A stretch of 64,000 bases of DNA from Malurus cyaneus samueli (lineage: Eukaryota > Chordata > Aves > Passeriformes > Maluridae): contig CM019220.1 of assembly GCA_009741485.1 (NCBI GenBank), forward strand, positions 29,245,891 through 29,309,890. The letters run 5' to 3'. The notes below the pieces were generated by a model. The model was given only the letters and a program-made list of their open reading frames with translations. It made no database searches and had not been told where the DNA came from. Of this stretch, positions 38,971-48,551 are shown piece after piece. Numbering within the stretch: the first letter of the stretch is position 1; every line of letters starts with the position of its first letter. Made by a program: the position numbers and the translations under genes.

Positions 38971-41735
38971 TGATTCCTTTTACCTCCCGCAATCTCTTTC
39001 TGCACTACATTGTCATTATGCCTACAATCCTGCACTTCAGATGGGCAGCTTGCTGAAGGCTGCTGGCAAGCATTTAATGACCAAAGAATGTTTGGAGAAG
39101 ATACTGTATGGACCTTCTCTGCCAGACATCTACTGCACAGCAGGGAGCAGGCCTCAGGGAGACAGTTTACTCTTCTGTTCTTACTCTAAATGAGTTCATG
39201 TCCACAGCTCTGAATTCCTGCCAGCAGTATCAGAGTCGTTGTTTGTGTTTCTATTCAGTCACATTATCCAAAGAACAAGGGCACAAAGATTCAAATTAAT
39301 TCTTTAGTCCTCCCATGCTACTGCTACATAGTCCAAAGGCTATAAATGAAAAGTAGTGAAGAGACAAAATACCATGAAAGCTTTTCAGTATAAAAACAAC
39401 TTCATTATATCACTCTCCCCAACTATACTACTCACACAAAGCTGCAGAAAAATGCAAATTCTTCAAAGCTCCAATCAAGTTTCAGCTGGCAGCAGCATGG
39501 CCAAGGAACAACCTTAGGACAGCTCTCCAAAGACCTATCTTCAGCAGCTACAAACAGAATCCCGAGGGTCTGCATGAATAGAAGCTGCCAGAACAGAGAG
39601 CATCCCACCACTGGCCCTCTGACAATCATTCTTAGTCTTCGTGCTTATATAACACATGACCTTTCCACAGCAAATGCGGGTGGGATAGCAGAATAATGGA
39701 ATTGTTTCTCACTGCAAGAATAAAAGACAGCACAGCAGGCTATGAAAAATGTATGTTGCTTACTAAGAAGAGATAATTGTAAGCAACGGTTTGGATATTT
39801 TAATTACCACAGCATCAAGGCTTATCAGCACCCAAAGCTTCCAGCATGTTACTGTTTCCATAATTATAAATCAAATTATAAAGTAAGAATTTATGTGAAA
39901 ATAATTGTGTCATTTTCTATAGTCAGTACCACTGGTTTATCCTTTCTAGTAGCTCAGGAATAGCACAAAATCCTCAAATTTCTCTAAACTGAAGTTAGGA
40001 AAAGCACAGAATCACAGAACAAGTCGTGACCAAAAAAAAAAAGTATCTAGAGAAACAGTATTATTTGTACACACATCATGTACTGATTACAGAAAAGATG
40101 TAAACACTGCATGATGCCACCCCCTGGGGTACCTCTATTCCTCAAAGTGTTAGATGACTTATAAACCACTTTTCTCCAGCTTGAAAGTACCTGGTTTCTT
40201 ATTTTATACTACTGAAAGAAATACATTTGCTTTATTAAGCTTGGAATGAATGCATCCAACATTCCAGCTCAAATTGTACCTGACCCTCTGCACATAACTG
40301 TCTCACCAGGGCATTCAAAGACAGTGGAACAAGGTGTGTCTGTTGCAGTTTGAGATTTCAGGCAGTGCCAACAATCCTTCCTCATGCTCTGCAAGTTCCA
40401 ACTCCAAGAAGCCTTTGTCAAAAACTGAAATTCCAAGTTAATATGACGAAATTATTCATTTTACACTAAAGGATACTTGGGTTTGCCTTGTTTGTTATAT
40501 TAGGAATTGAAGGGGGGAGGTCTATAAAGTAAGCTTAAGTGAAAACCCAGTATCTCTCTTCCCTGACTCAACTGAGAATCCACTGGATTAGCACTGTGAT
40601 TTATTCTAAGAAAAAAATTATATCATCATCATCATTTACACGCAAAAATGTGCAGGGTCACAATGACAAACATAAGTGAAACAATGTACATATAAGGATA
40701 GAACACACGCCTCCAGCTGGAATTTTGACTATTTTTTATTATTACTTTGTTATTTTTTTGGCACCGAGTTCATTGCCTTTCCCTGTATATGGAAAAATAG
40801 TTGTATACAGACCACGAACATCTGCTCAGTTCTTTTTAAGGATTACACTATTGCATGAAGATCTGCCTTCACAGTTTCTGCTTCCCTGCACATATACACA
40901 AAAATCTGTGCTTCTTTTCCCAAAAAAACCACCAAAAAACAACTTATGTGGCATGTTGACCAGTTTTAATTCTAACCACAGAAAAATTGTAACTAGCCCA
41001 GATAGAAAATACAACTTCTACACCAGGAGTCGTTTCCAATCAGGGTTTCCTATGAGCATTTATAATCAGTCAAGGAATCTGTACATAATTATTTCTTTCT
41101 GAAAATTTCTAGAGTTAGCAAGCTAAGAAAGACTTCTCTTTTAACTAACTTATATTCAACTTTTGTTACACAAGACCAATTCCTACATGTTTCCAATGGA
41201 CAAATCAAGGTGATAAAATGCTATCACACTAAAACAAATTGTAAGGATGAAAAGACCTCACCGAGAAACAAGACTTGAGCATGTCAAAACATGAGTCATG
41301 AAATGACCATTTCGTTTCTATGACAATAATCCGTATTTGTAAACACCATGGGGAAAAAATGCCTGCACTAACAAACACAGCGTGCAATTATTCTTCAATC
41401 ACAAAGTATTTTCCAAAAAACTACAAGTTAATGTGGATTTATGTACTCCAATTTTATGTATTCCATAATTTTGAGGAAAGTTTTGCTGAGGCTGAATAGA
41501 AGGAATCCTCTCAAAGACTCTTCTTGCAGAAAATTCTGTGTAGGGTATCCTTCTTACACTTTTATGGTCAGGACAATCAACCCCAAGTATTCAAAAGTCA
41601 ATGAGTTAGCTCCCATAGAATTATGATTTTGTTTAATGGATACTAGATTTCCATCCTCTCTTTGCTTAGAGCTATAATAATTTCTATTTTTGAGTTATTG
41701 TTATTATAAAACTCCCAAACACATATATCTACATG

Positions 41736-41766
41736 CACACACACACACACACACACATACATACAT
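41736..41766. repeat. CA microsatellite (11 units) with a CATA extension
   Basis: Eleven uninterrupted CA units are followed by CATACATACATG. It is the longest CA tract in the window and a likely length-polymorphic marker within COL5A2 intron 1. Confidence 0.95.
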
Positions 41767-41859
41767 GCAGGCAGATATTCCCACTGAGAAAGCAGAGATA
41801 CAGATGTAAGAGAGCGATCTGGAGATCTGGAACTTCTGGGGGACAAAAAAAGAATCAAG

Positions 41860-42357
41860 TACAGGATAACCAGGGGATCAGGCCCAGCCAGCATGCGTTT
41901 GTGAAGAGCAGGTCCAGTTTAACCAACCTGATCTCCGTTTATGACAAGGTGACGAACTTAGTGGATAAGGAAAAAGCTGTGATGTTGTCTACCCAGAGTT
42001 TAGTAAAGGCACGCTCACCATTTCCCCACAGCATTCTCTTGGAGAAGTTGGCTGCTCATGGCTTGGATGAGTGTACTGTCCACTGATAATAAAACTGTCT
42101 GGATGGCCAAGCCCAGGGAGCGGTGGTAAATGCAGTTAAATCGAGCTGGCAGCTGGTCACCAGTGGTGTTGCCCAGGACTCAGTACTGGGCCCAGTCCTG
42201 TTTAATATCTTTGCCAGTGATCCAGACAAGGGGATCACAACAGCCAACACCAAGCTGAGCTGGAGTATCAATCCACTGAAGCAGCACTGTGAAAACTGTT
42301 GGGTTCAATGATCTCAAAGGTCTTTTCCAACCTAAACAATAAATCTGTAATAATTCT
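41860..42357 (+). mobile_element. CR1 LINE fragment, internally deleted between reverse transcriptase and 3' tail
   Basis: The first 400 bases carry reverse-transcriptase patterns split over frames: QHAFVKSRSSLTNLISVYDK, then HSILLEKLAAHGLD, then [20 protein letters not shown]. The sequence then jumps within about 50 bases of the catalytic region (ACACCAAGCTGAGC) to a 3' terminus (GGTTCAATGATCTCAAAGG, TCCAACCTAAAC). The rest of ORF2 and most of the 3' UTR are missing. Frame breaks and the lost FADD-type catalytic residues make it inactive. A CA microsatellite lies about 100 bases upstream. Confidence 0.85.
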
Positions 42358-44984
42358 AAGTATTATCAGATCCCCATTAAAATTGTGACAATGGGCAAAA
42401 CTAGGGTTTGCTCCTTTTCGTAGAGTCAGAGAATATCATTCTCCTTAGGAGTTTTGTATGAAGAGCCCTCACAAAACCCATAAAATCTAAAGATGCATCT
42501 GGCAAGAATGCTCAATAATTCTCTTACTTTCTCATAGCTACAGAGGAGTTTCACTTCATCTTATTCCCAACACTTGCTCCACTATGGAGATTGCGCGATG
42601 TAACAACATCTCATCTCCCTAAAGATGGTATCAGAAAGAAGATAATGGACATATTTAGTAGCCTCCATTCCACCAGCTGAGCTGTTTGTGCCTCCAAAGT
42701 CAGTCCATTCTCCTGTCTCTCTTGCATGGTTTCCAGACAAAATGAAAGACTTTGAAAATTCAACAGAGGCAAAGAGGATCATTAACTCAAACAGAAAAAT
42801 GATCATTCTCTTTTTTTTTTCCTAACTCACACTGTCAAATAAGGCAAATTAGATACTTTTAAATCAATACCAGGACTGACACTGATGTCAGCTGCAGTAG
42901 GGTGACACCACAAGAGTGGGATGGAAAAATACAATTTACCACAAAATTCAGACAAATTTATGTTGCAAAGACTGATGAGAACCAGAGGTAACTATAAGAT
43001 TGAAGAGAAATATGGGAGATGCTGGCAATAAGCCACCACTGCCATGCCCAATGGAATTTGCACAAACAATTCTTTTTGAACAAGGAGATTCCCACAATCT
43101 CAGATCTGATTCAAGTGTACTGATTTTCCACTAAAGCTGTGTTTCTAATTTATTTTTTAAAAAACTTTTTGGAAAAAAAGCAGTGACATTTACACTCCCA
43201 AGGGGATGGAAAAGGATCCCAGAAGCACACACTGTTTCTGCTAGTAGTTTTCTCTATCCCAACTCCTAGGGAAAGAGCAAGGACTGTAGAATTTTGTGGA
43301 AATCCCTACACCAAAGTTTCAGAGCTTTCAGGTATTCAGCATTTAAACAGCATATAATTTCAACCACCTCCTGGGCACTTTTTGACCCTATTGCATTTTT
43401 TAACTAGACCAGGTCTCTACACAGAAATTAAAACCAGGATCTTTCTAGTCCTTCTAGGATTTTGCAGCACTGACCTTATTACAAATAACTTTTAAATAAG
43501 CACATTTAAACAGTCAGCCTCAAAATTACCCACTTTGCTTTAGTAGCTTTGAAAGTGTCTGGGTTTTGCATTTTTACATCATTTCAAGAAGAAAAAAAAA
43601 AAAATAAAGAAACTGGCAATACTTAAAAGCACAGAAATTTTAAGTGCCAAAAAAAAATCCTACTGCTAAGCAGTATGTTTGGTTTGAACAAGTATTACAG
43701 TTCTTTCATTAATTTTTAAAAACCATTTTACCTCCTTTATTATATTCAAGTTATCTATCAATATCAATCCCCCTTATCATGATAAATTCTGTAACATACC
43801 ATCACAGAAGTTATTTCTTTCTTCCACTGTGGCTGAATCTGACCACCAGTATTCAATCCTTCATATCTTTCTAAGACTGTCATGAATAATGAGTGGTGAA
43901 ACAGGGGTTTACATCCCTTCTGAAAGTCTGATGGGCAATTCAGGAAGCGTAGATAAGAAAAAACTTTCTTGCTTCCCCAGATACCTCCAATATTTGTTTA
44001 CCTGGTAGTACCTATATTCAAGTGGTACACTTGACCAAGTGAAGAAATGAAGTAGCTGTATAGACAAGTCACCTGCAGTAATATACAGTGTTGACTGATG
44101 TTAGACCTCTGCATAAGTACTAAACCCAAGACAAACTAAGGGTAAAAGTTGTCCATTTTTCAGCATTTGTAGGCTTCAATCAGGAACTTTTATTTAAAGC
44201 TGAAATCCCTTTCTTATGCAATTAAACCAGACCATTATGTAGAGTGCACCCTTACGTCTATCTTCACTGCACCATTCCTCATATCACACTAAAATAGGTT
44301 TGGGTTTGTTGGTTTTTTTTAATATAATGAACACTGGAGAAGGGTATGCATAGTAGACAAAAGCTATTACATTCTCAAACAGGAAGATGAGTAAGTGAAG
44401 TAAGTGTAAACAGATGTCACTTGTTCAATACAATCTATTTTCCTCTGACTTACCACGTATTTCTCAGTTGCCTCAGCCATAAGCATACAGGAAATACATC
44501 CCAGAACATATTGCTACATTACTGGCTTATCTCATAATTTCCATAATACCAACAAAGTAGTAAAGACATCTAATATTTCCAATTTTCCCCAGAAACATAA
44601 ATGTTGTAATTTTTTTCAAGAGGCAAAAAGCTATCCTTTTTATTAAAAGGATATCAAAATCTAAGTCAGTATTTTCACAAGTATTTTGTTTGGCATTATA
44701 TGTAACTGAAAAATGCATAATATTTGCCTCCCTTTGTGGGAAGTATATGAATTACTCTCACTGGTTCATATAAAGTGCCCCCTCTATGGGATTTCTTACA
44801 CAGCTCTGCATGGGCAGGACAGTCTCATTTTGCTTTGGAGAACAAAAGTTTCAGAAATATTGCACTGGTTTATTCATCAGGCTTTGACTCCTCCTCACTT
44901 ATGCAATCCAGCGCATTACCAGAGAAGTCCAGTTACAAGAAAAATTACACTCTTGAAAATACACAATAAAGTAACTGCAAACTG

Positions 44985-45008
44985 CATTGTAGGATGCACC
45001 CTACAATG
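44985..45008. repeat. Perfect 9-bp-arm hairpin, intron 1 near the promoter
   Basis: CATTGTAGG and CCTACAATG flank the loop ATGCAC. A partial third copy, CCCTACAAAGTG, follows about 20 bases later. It lies about 1 kb into COL5A2 intron 1, just below the CpG-rich zone. Confidence 0.8.
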
Positions 45009-45440
45009 TGTTGGAATGCCCTACAAAGTGTCTTTGCTGGGCATAATTTGGAAAAGAAGCCAGAGTTACATACAGAAGCCTAGGAAGTATGTTCAGGAGT
45101 ACAATAGCTCCAGACTGTCCCACAAGCAGCCTGCTCACATTTCAGGAAATCAACATAGGGCACGCCATCCATCCCGACTGATGAAAGAGTGCAGTCACTA
45201 CGCCTTCTCCTGACCATCAGCCTCTCTCTCGCAGACATTGCAATGATATTCGGCACGAACGGCTACAAAGCAGCCGCAGACAGCGCAGGTTGGGCGGGTG
45301 AGGCTCGCAGTCCCGCTGCCCTCATGGAGCTTGCCCCGAACCGCCGCTGCCCCGCTCCGCCAGCCCCGGGATGGAGGGGAGGCTCCGTGCCATCCTCGGC
45401 ATCACGCAGCCCCTCCGCAAGAGCCTCGGGGAAAGGAATC

Positions 45441-45530
45441 GGAAAAAGAAGGAAAGGAAAAGAAAAAGGGAGGGGAGGGAAAAGGAAATAAAAGAGGAAA
45501 AGAAGAAAAAAAAAAAAAAAAAGAAGAAGC
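45441..45530. repeat. 90-bp polypurine tract, nearly uninterrupted
   Basis: The plus strand is all A and G apart from one T near 45489, and ends in an A-run followed by GAAGAAG. In the COL5A2 transcript, which is minus strand, it would be a polypyrimidine stretch about 0.5 kb into intron 1. Long purine-pyrimidine asymmetry can favour triplex DNA. Confidence 0.7.
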
Positions 45531-45995
45531 AATCCACGTTTCTGCATTTCTCTTAACACAAAGAATGTGAGAAAGCAGATGTAGTTCAGCGCAAACGACT
45601 CCGCCCTGTTAGACTTCGGTGTTTACTCTCCCAGCTCGCTTGCCCAGCTGTCCTCCAGCCCCGTCCCAAGCCCTTTCTTTTGTTGGGAACTTCCCAGCGG
45701 CCGCAGCCCCGCCGGGAAGGGGGGCTCAGCCCGAGCGCCCCGCGGCAGCACTTGGCCTTTGACTGCCCCTCCCGCTCTGTGCCCGCAGCGAGCGCCGCAA
45801 ACCTCGGTCTTCCGCTCAAAAGACCAAAGCGCAAACCCCTCTCTGCCTCCTTCTCAATATATGAAAGCAAAAGCCTGGTTACTCTCGTACCCAGAGGTTT
45901 TCCGTTCCACTTATTAGCCAGATCACACAATAAACACACTGCATGCAAAGAGGGGGGGATTATGGTAATTGTTTTAGAGGTAGAGAGAAACTCAC

Positions 45996-46098
45996 CACCT
46001 TCATACTCTTCCACTTCTTGCGCGTTTATGGTTACAAATCGGCCTAATAAAGCAGCGAGGATGAAAAAAGTTCTCGTTTGTATCAAGATTGCCATCAT
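45996..46098 (-). CDS. COL5A2: COL5A2 first coding exon: signal peptide and N-propeptide start of pro-alpha2(V) collagen (partial gene)
   Basis: Type V collagen is a secreted fibrillar collagen that co-assembles with type I collagen and controls fibril diameter; COL5A2 encodes its alpha2 chain. The exon reads Met-Met-Ala, then a hydrophobic core (FFILAALLGRFVTI), then NAQE and an acidic run ending in Glu-Gly. As I recall the mammalian protein, it matches without gaps: MMA start, LLG-x-FV at residues 17-22, AQE at 26-28 and Glu33-Gly34. Signal cleavage is expected after Ala26. The reading frame stays open past 45996, but the continuation has no cysteine-rich von Willebrand type C sequence, so the exon ends at a donor. 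GTGAGT lies directly after 45996, giving a phase-1 junction, which suits a fibrillar collagen. A second GT three bases upstream would end the exon at 45999. Two adjacent ATGs are in frame; the first (46096-46098) is taken as the start. The gene continues leftward beyond this window. Confidence 0.88.
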
Positions 46099-46116
46099 GC
46101 CTAGCTATTAGACATG
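46096..46116 (-). promoter_or_regulatory. Start-codon stem-loop in the COL5A2 mRNA, collagen 5' stem-loop type
   Basis: On the minus strand the arms CATGTCTA (46109-46116) and TAGGCATG (46096-46103) pair over 8 positions, with one G-U pair, around a 5-nt loop. The 3' arm contains the initiator ATG and the 5' arm contains an upstream ATG. The COL1A1 mRNA, as I remember it, has nearly the same layout: CATGTCTA, a short loop, TAGACATG, with the start codon in the 3' arm. The type I and III collagen stem-loops bind LARP6. Whether this one does is inference. Confidence 0.6.
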
Positions 46117-46265
46117 TATCCTTCCTGGGCAGCAAAAAGCGCAGAATCGTAAGGTTATTTTAGCACCATGAAGCCAGCTGAGGAGTCTTTCTGCCTTTCC
46201 GCATCAGTTCCAGGACAAACTCTGCGAGCACTCGTTTCAGCACCGGCTCCAGCGCAGTCTGCAAA
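46099..46265 (-). other. COL5A2: COL5A2 5' untranslated leader (transcription start estimated)
   Basis: This is the stretch between the start codon and a start site predicted about 25-30 bases downstream of the TATA-like element at 46288-46295. The upper boundary is inferred, not seen. It contains three upstream ATGs, each opening a short ORF that stops before or just at the main start: 46160-46204 (14 codons plus stop), 46155-46169 (MVLK-stop) and 46101-46115 (MSNS-stop). All three are out of frame with, or terminated before, the collagen frame. Upstream ATGs are a known feature of fibrillar collagen mRNAs and usually lower basal translation. Confidence 0.6.
46101..46115 (-). promoter_or_regulatory. 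Minimal upstream ORF (MSNS-stop) inside the stem-loop
   Basis: ATG at 46113-46115 is followed by TCT, AAT, AGC and a TAG stop at 46101-46103. The stop ends two bases before the first collagen ATG, so a terminating ribosome would be almost on the main start codon. The upstream ATG has a pyrimidine-rich, weak context. The comparable COL1A1 upstream ORF also starts Met-Ser and stops after four codons. Confidence 0.55.
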
Positions 46266-46287
46266 CACTCCTTTCAGGGGATGCAGC

Positions 46288-46295
46288 TTTAAATA
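46288..46295 (-). promoter_or_regulatory. TATA-like element of the COL5A2 promoter
   Basis: On the minus strand this reads TATTTAAA, a plausible weak TATA box. It lies about 190 bases upstream of the initiator codon, which would place transcription initiation near 46260-46266. No other TATA-like element in this orientation is as well placed. No transcript data support it here. Confidence 0.45.
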
Positions 46296-46379
46296 GGAAG
46301 AATGCTGCCTCCACTTTCTTCCTGCCCCTTTTCAGCTCGTTCAGGCTCCTAATCATCCACTCCCTGCCAAGCAACAGTC

Positions 46380-46389
46380 TGATTGATGG
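46380..46389 (+). promoter_or_regulatory. PBX-HOX composite site, TGATTGATGG
   Basis: The ten bases fit the PBX-HOX consensus TGATNNATNN exactly. The site is about 115 bases upstream of the predicted start site and about 280 above the ATG. As I recall, the human COL5A2 promoter was reported to be controlled by a PBX/PREP/HOX complex at a proximal site, which makes this a credible orthologous element. A consensus PREP/MEIS half-site (TGACAG) is not seen next to it. Confidence 0.5.
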
Positions 46390-46579
46390 TAAATAACCGA
46401 ATCAGAGCTGCCTTCACTTTTCCTTGAACTTTTCTCTTTACGAGTACATTTGCAGGATATTTTCCTGCTGCTGTGCAGTGCATGTGCTTTGTCGGGACCA
46501 TTTATTAAGCAAGCAAAAGCACAGTTTTAAGAAGCTGCCAGGAAGAGAAAGCTCCGCTTTTAACACACCCAGCACACGC

Positions 46580-46588
46580 TTCCTGGAA
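46580..46588. promoter_or_regulatory. STAT-type palindrome TTCCTGGAA
   Basis: This is a match to TTCNNNGAA, about 320 bases upstream of the predicted COL5A2 start. Such motifs arise by chance fairly often. It is listed because it lies within 40 bases of the CArG box in the same upstream block. Confidence 0.25.
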
Positions 46589-46620
46589 ATGGAGGGTATA
46601 GCCCCATTTGGAGCCGATTC

Positions 46621-46630
46621 CCTTATTAGG
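46621..46630. promoter_or_regulatory. CArG box (SRF site) CCTTATTAGG
   Basis: This is a perfect CC(A/T)6GG element about 360 bases upstream of the predicted COL5A2 transcription start. SRF with its MRTF partners drives many mesenchymal and smooth-muscle matrix and cytoskeletal genes, so a site here would fit a fibrillar collagen promoter. Function is inferred from the motif and its position only. Confidence 0.4.
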
Positions 46631-48551
46631 AATTTGATCCCTTCCAGCGCGCCAGAGGAGGATTTTCTCCTCTCCCCCGATAACTGCCTCGCTATGTTAT
46701 CAAATGAGACTCCAGTCCCCTGAGAGGGGCTCAGAGAGCTATAATAAGGCAGCTTGTTTCAGGGATACATAACTTACCACCCTCCACCCAAAGGGAAATA
46801 ACCATTCTCAAATTAATTTTTTTGCTGAATAATCTTTCCTCAAATGCCTATGTGCTCTATGTTTGTTATTCTACCAGCAGGGAAGACTGTTGCAAATCAC
46901 CAGAAGATGCTTTAAACTTACAACACCAGAATGACCATTCAAACTATCCAATTCCCTGCTTTTCTTCAGGGTTCTCTGCTTCTGTTCCCTGATAAACCTA
47001 CCTAAGCCCCAGCCTAGTATTTAGCCCTCAACAATGTGCCTTAATTAGCATGCTAGCGTGAGCACTAAGCAAATCTCTCTTTTGTGGATCACTTGCAAGT
47101 GGGGGTAGAATGTTAAATTTCTTTCTTCCCACAGTGTTTATGGTCTGCTGAAAGGAAGCTCAGTCACTAATCCCCTCATTAGCTAAGAATGGGGTCATCT
47201 ATACCTGCTGCAGGGAATTGTAGATTCATCTTTTGGAAGGTTTTCTGTGTTTCAGCCATTTCAGCTTGAGAACAATCCCATTAGAAGTAAACATCTTCAC
47301 CTGGATTCAGACAGATTGGAAACACCGGCTAAACACAGCGTGATTTAGCATCTCTCTGATGCAGAATCCTAAAGCCTGTGAAGTTTTCTTTTGGCTCTTC
47401 AAAGGAGCAGCATGTCCAGAAGAAGAAAGGTAACCCAGAAAATGGTACAGCACTACAGTGCTACATCAAACCTACTATAACAGTAAAACCAAAGAGTAAT
47501 GTCAAAATACACTGAAAGATAGTAATATCAAAGTTTCCTACTCTCTTGCACCAAACAGTCCTCACACTTCTTTTTCTGAGGTAATCAAAGATACCTTCTG
47601 CCATTTCACTCCTTGGAGAGATTCCTACAGTGATACCTAAAAGATGCCCTCTGTATCCAGTTCTGCTTTGGTCTCACCAACAAATTATGACACATAACTA
47701 AAACAGATGAACAGTAGCATAGAATAGGATGCAAACTGAATCCATCCCCTTATGCCTCCTAATAAATACTTCCTTTTATCATGGTTCTGCACTAAAAGAT
47801 GTTTTCAGCTTTATTACATGCATCATATGGAGTCATTAAATCTATCATTTTTCATTTAAACAAACTCACTTCCAGGTCTAAGCTACTTGATAACATCTCA
47901 TTCAGATAGCACCACTGTGAGCAGAGTCAGACTAAGCAATTAAGAGTTGGCAGATAAATAATTCCAAGTATGCTGAGTGTCACTTCTCCCCTCCTCTCAA
48001 TAGGGGAGAAGGGAACATTACATAGAATAATATTGTATGTTTATGCAGCAACTTCTCTCCAATGGTTTTTCACTTTTTTCCATAGATTTTAGTATTCTGT
48101 AAGAACAGAGGAATGTGGAATTTCGCAAATTAGCCCAAGGTCATAGATTCACTAGTAAAGCCTTTTTGGAGTTCATTTTTCTTCTGTGCCAAGGAAAACT
48201 TACACAAGATGAAAATTTCTTGGGAGGAGAATCCTGGGCCCCAACTCCTGGAGTAGATTCTTTTCCAATGTACCTTCAATCTAATCACTGTTATATATCT
48301 AGCGTACAGCCTGTAACACCAAATTTAGTAGACAGAGACACTGCAGAAGTGGTAGGAGTGAATCCTTCTTGTCTAGTCCATCCCAGTAGAGCAATAAATG
48401 TGGAAATGCAGGACACAAACACCAGGCTCTTTCTACCAGCAGGAGACACATTGAATTAAGGATTGTCTCAGCTACCAATGTGTGGCTGATTAGTGACTCA
48501 CAGGAGATGGAAAAGCGATATGACATGATTAAAAAAATCACTTTCTAATAG
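46631..48551. other. Proximal upstream flank of COL5A2, no gene seen
   Basis: It contains the 12-bp palindrome CACTTGCAAGTG (47090-47101), which is two overlapping E-box-like sites. A TATAATAAGG word lies on the plus strand at about 46740, with no evidence that it starts a divergent transcript. The rest is AT-rich and unassigned. Confidence 0.45.

Larger units (their letters stand above)
38971..45240. other. Intronic stretch between CR1 copies and the CpG-rich zone, no gene seen
   Basis: Besides the CA tract, the CR1 copy at 41860-42357 and the hairpin at 44985-45008, it is ordinary AT-rich intron. The 166-codon plus-strand ORF at 44713-45213 has no recognisable domain. Confidence 0.5.
1..45995 (-). 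other. COL5A2: COL5A2 intron 1, proximal part (3' end beyond the window)
   Basis: Everything to the left of the exon 1 donor is read as intron 1, because no later COL5A2 exon was recognised. I looked on the minus strand for the cysteine-rich von Willebrand type C exon (a Cys-Gln-Ile-Cys-Val-Cys run) and for Gly-X-Y repeat exons and saw neither. The intron would therefore be at least 46 kb. A long first intron is also known in mammals. Short exons could be missed by eye. Confidence 0.6.
45250..46260. other. CpG-rich zone over COL5A2 exon 1 and the start of intron 1
   Basis: CpG dinucleotides and GC-rich words are concentrated here, while the flanks on both sides are AT-rich and nearly CpG-free. 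The densest part is 45590-45840, inside intron 1 just below the exon, with a NotI site near 45699. A GGGCGGG GC box lies at 45292-45298. This is the normal setting of a vertebrate promoter and independently supports a transcription start nearby. An alternative first exon or intronic enhancer within it cannot be excluded. Confidence 0.6.

Noticed and set aside
40003..40022. CACAGAATCACAGAAC, like a reversed CR1 tail
   Set aside because: Too short, with no adjoining CR1 sequence. The same applies to a similar word near 56726.
44713..45213. 166-codon plus-strand ORF
   Set aside because: No domain, signal or splice structure; it crosses the hairpin at 44985-45008. Length is compatible with chance.
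45189..45570. Plus-strand ORFs preceded by a splice-acceptor-like TCTCTCTCGCAG
   Set aside because: They depend on the polypurine tract for length (lysine/glutamate/glycine runs) and have no recognisable domain.
45586..45993. Continuation of the COL5A2 exon 1 frame to a 170-codon ORF
   Set aside because: It runs through a strong donor and reads unrelated basic and proline-rich sequence instead of the cysteine-rich propeptide. It is intron 1.
45680..46111. 143-codon plus-strand ORF over exon 1
   Set aside because: Antisense shadow of the COL5A2 exon and the CpG-rich zone, where stop codons are rare.
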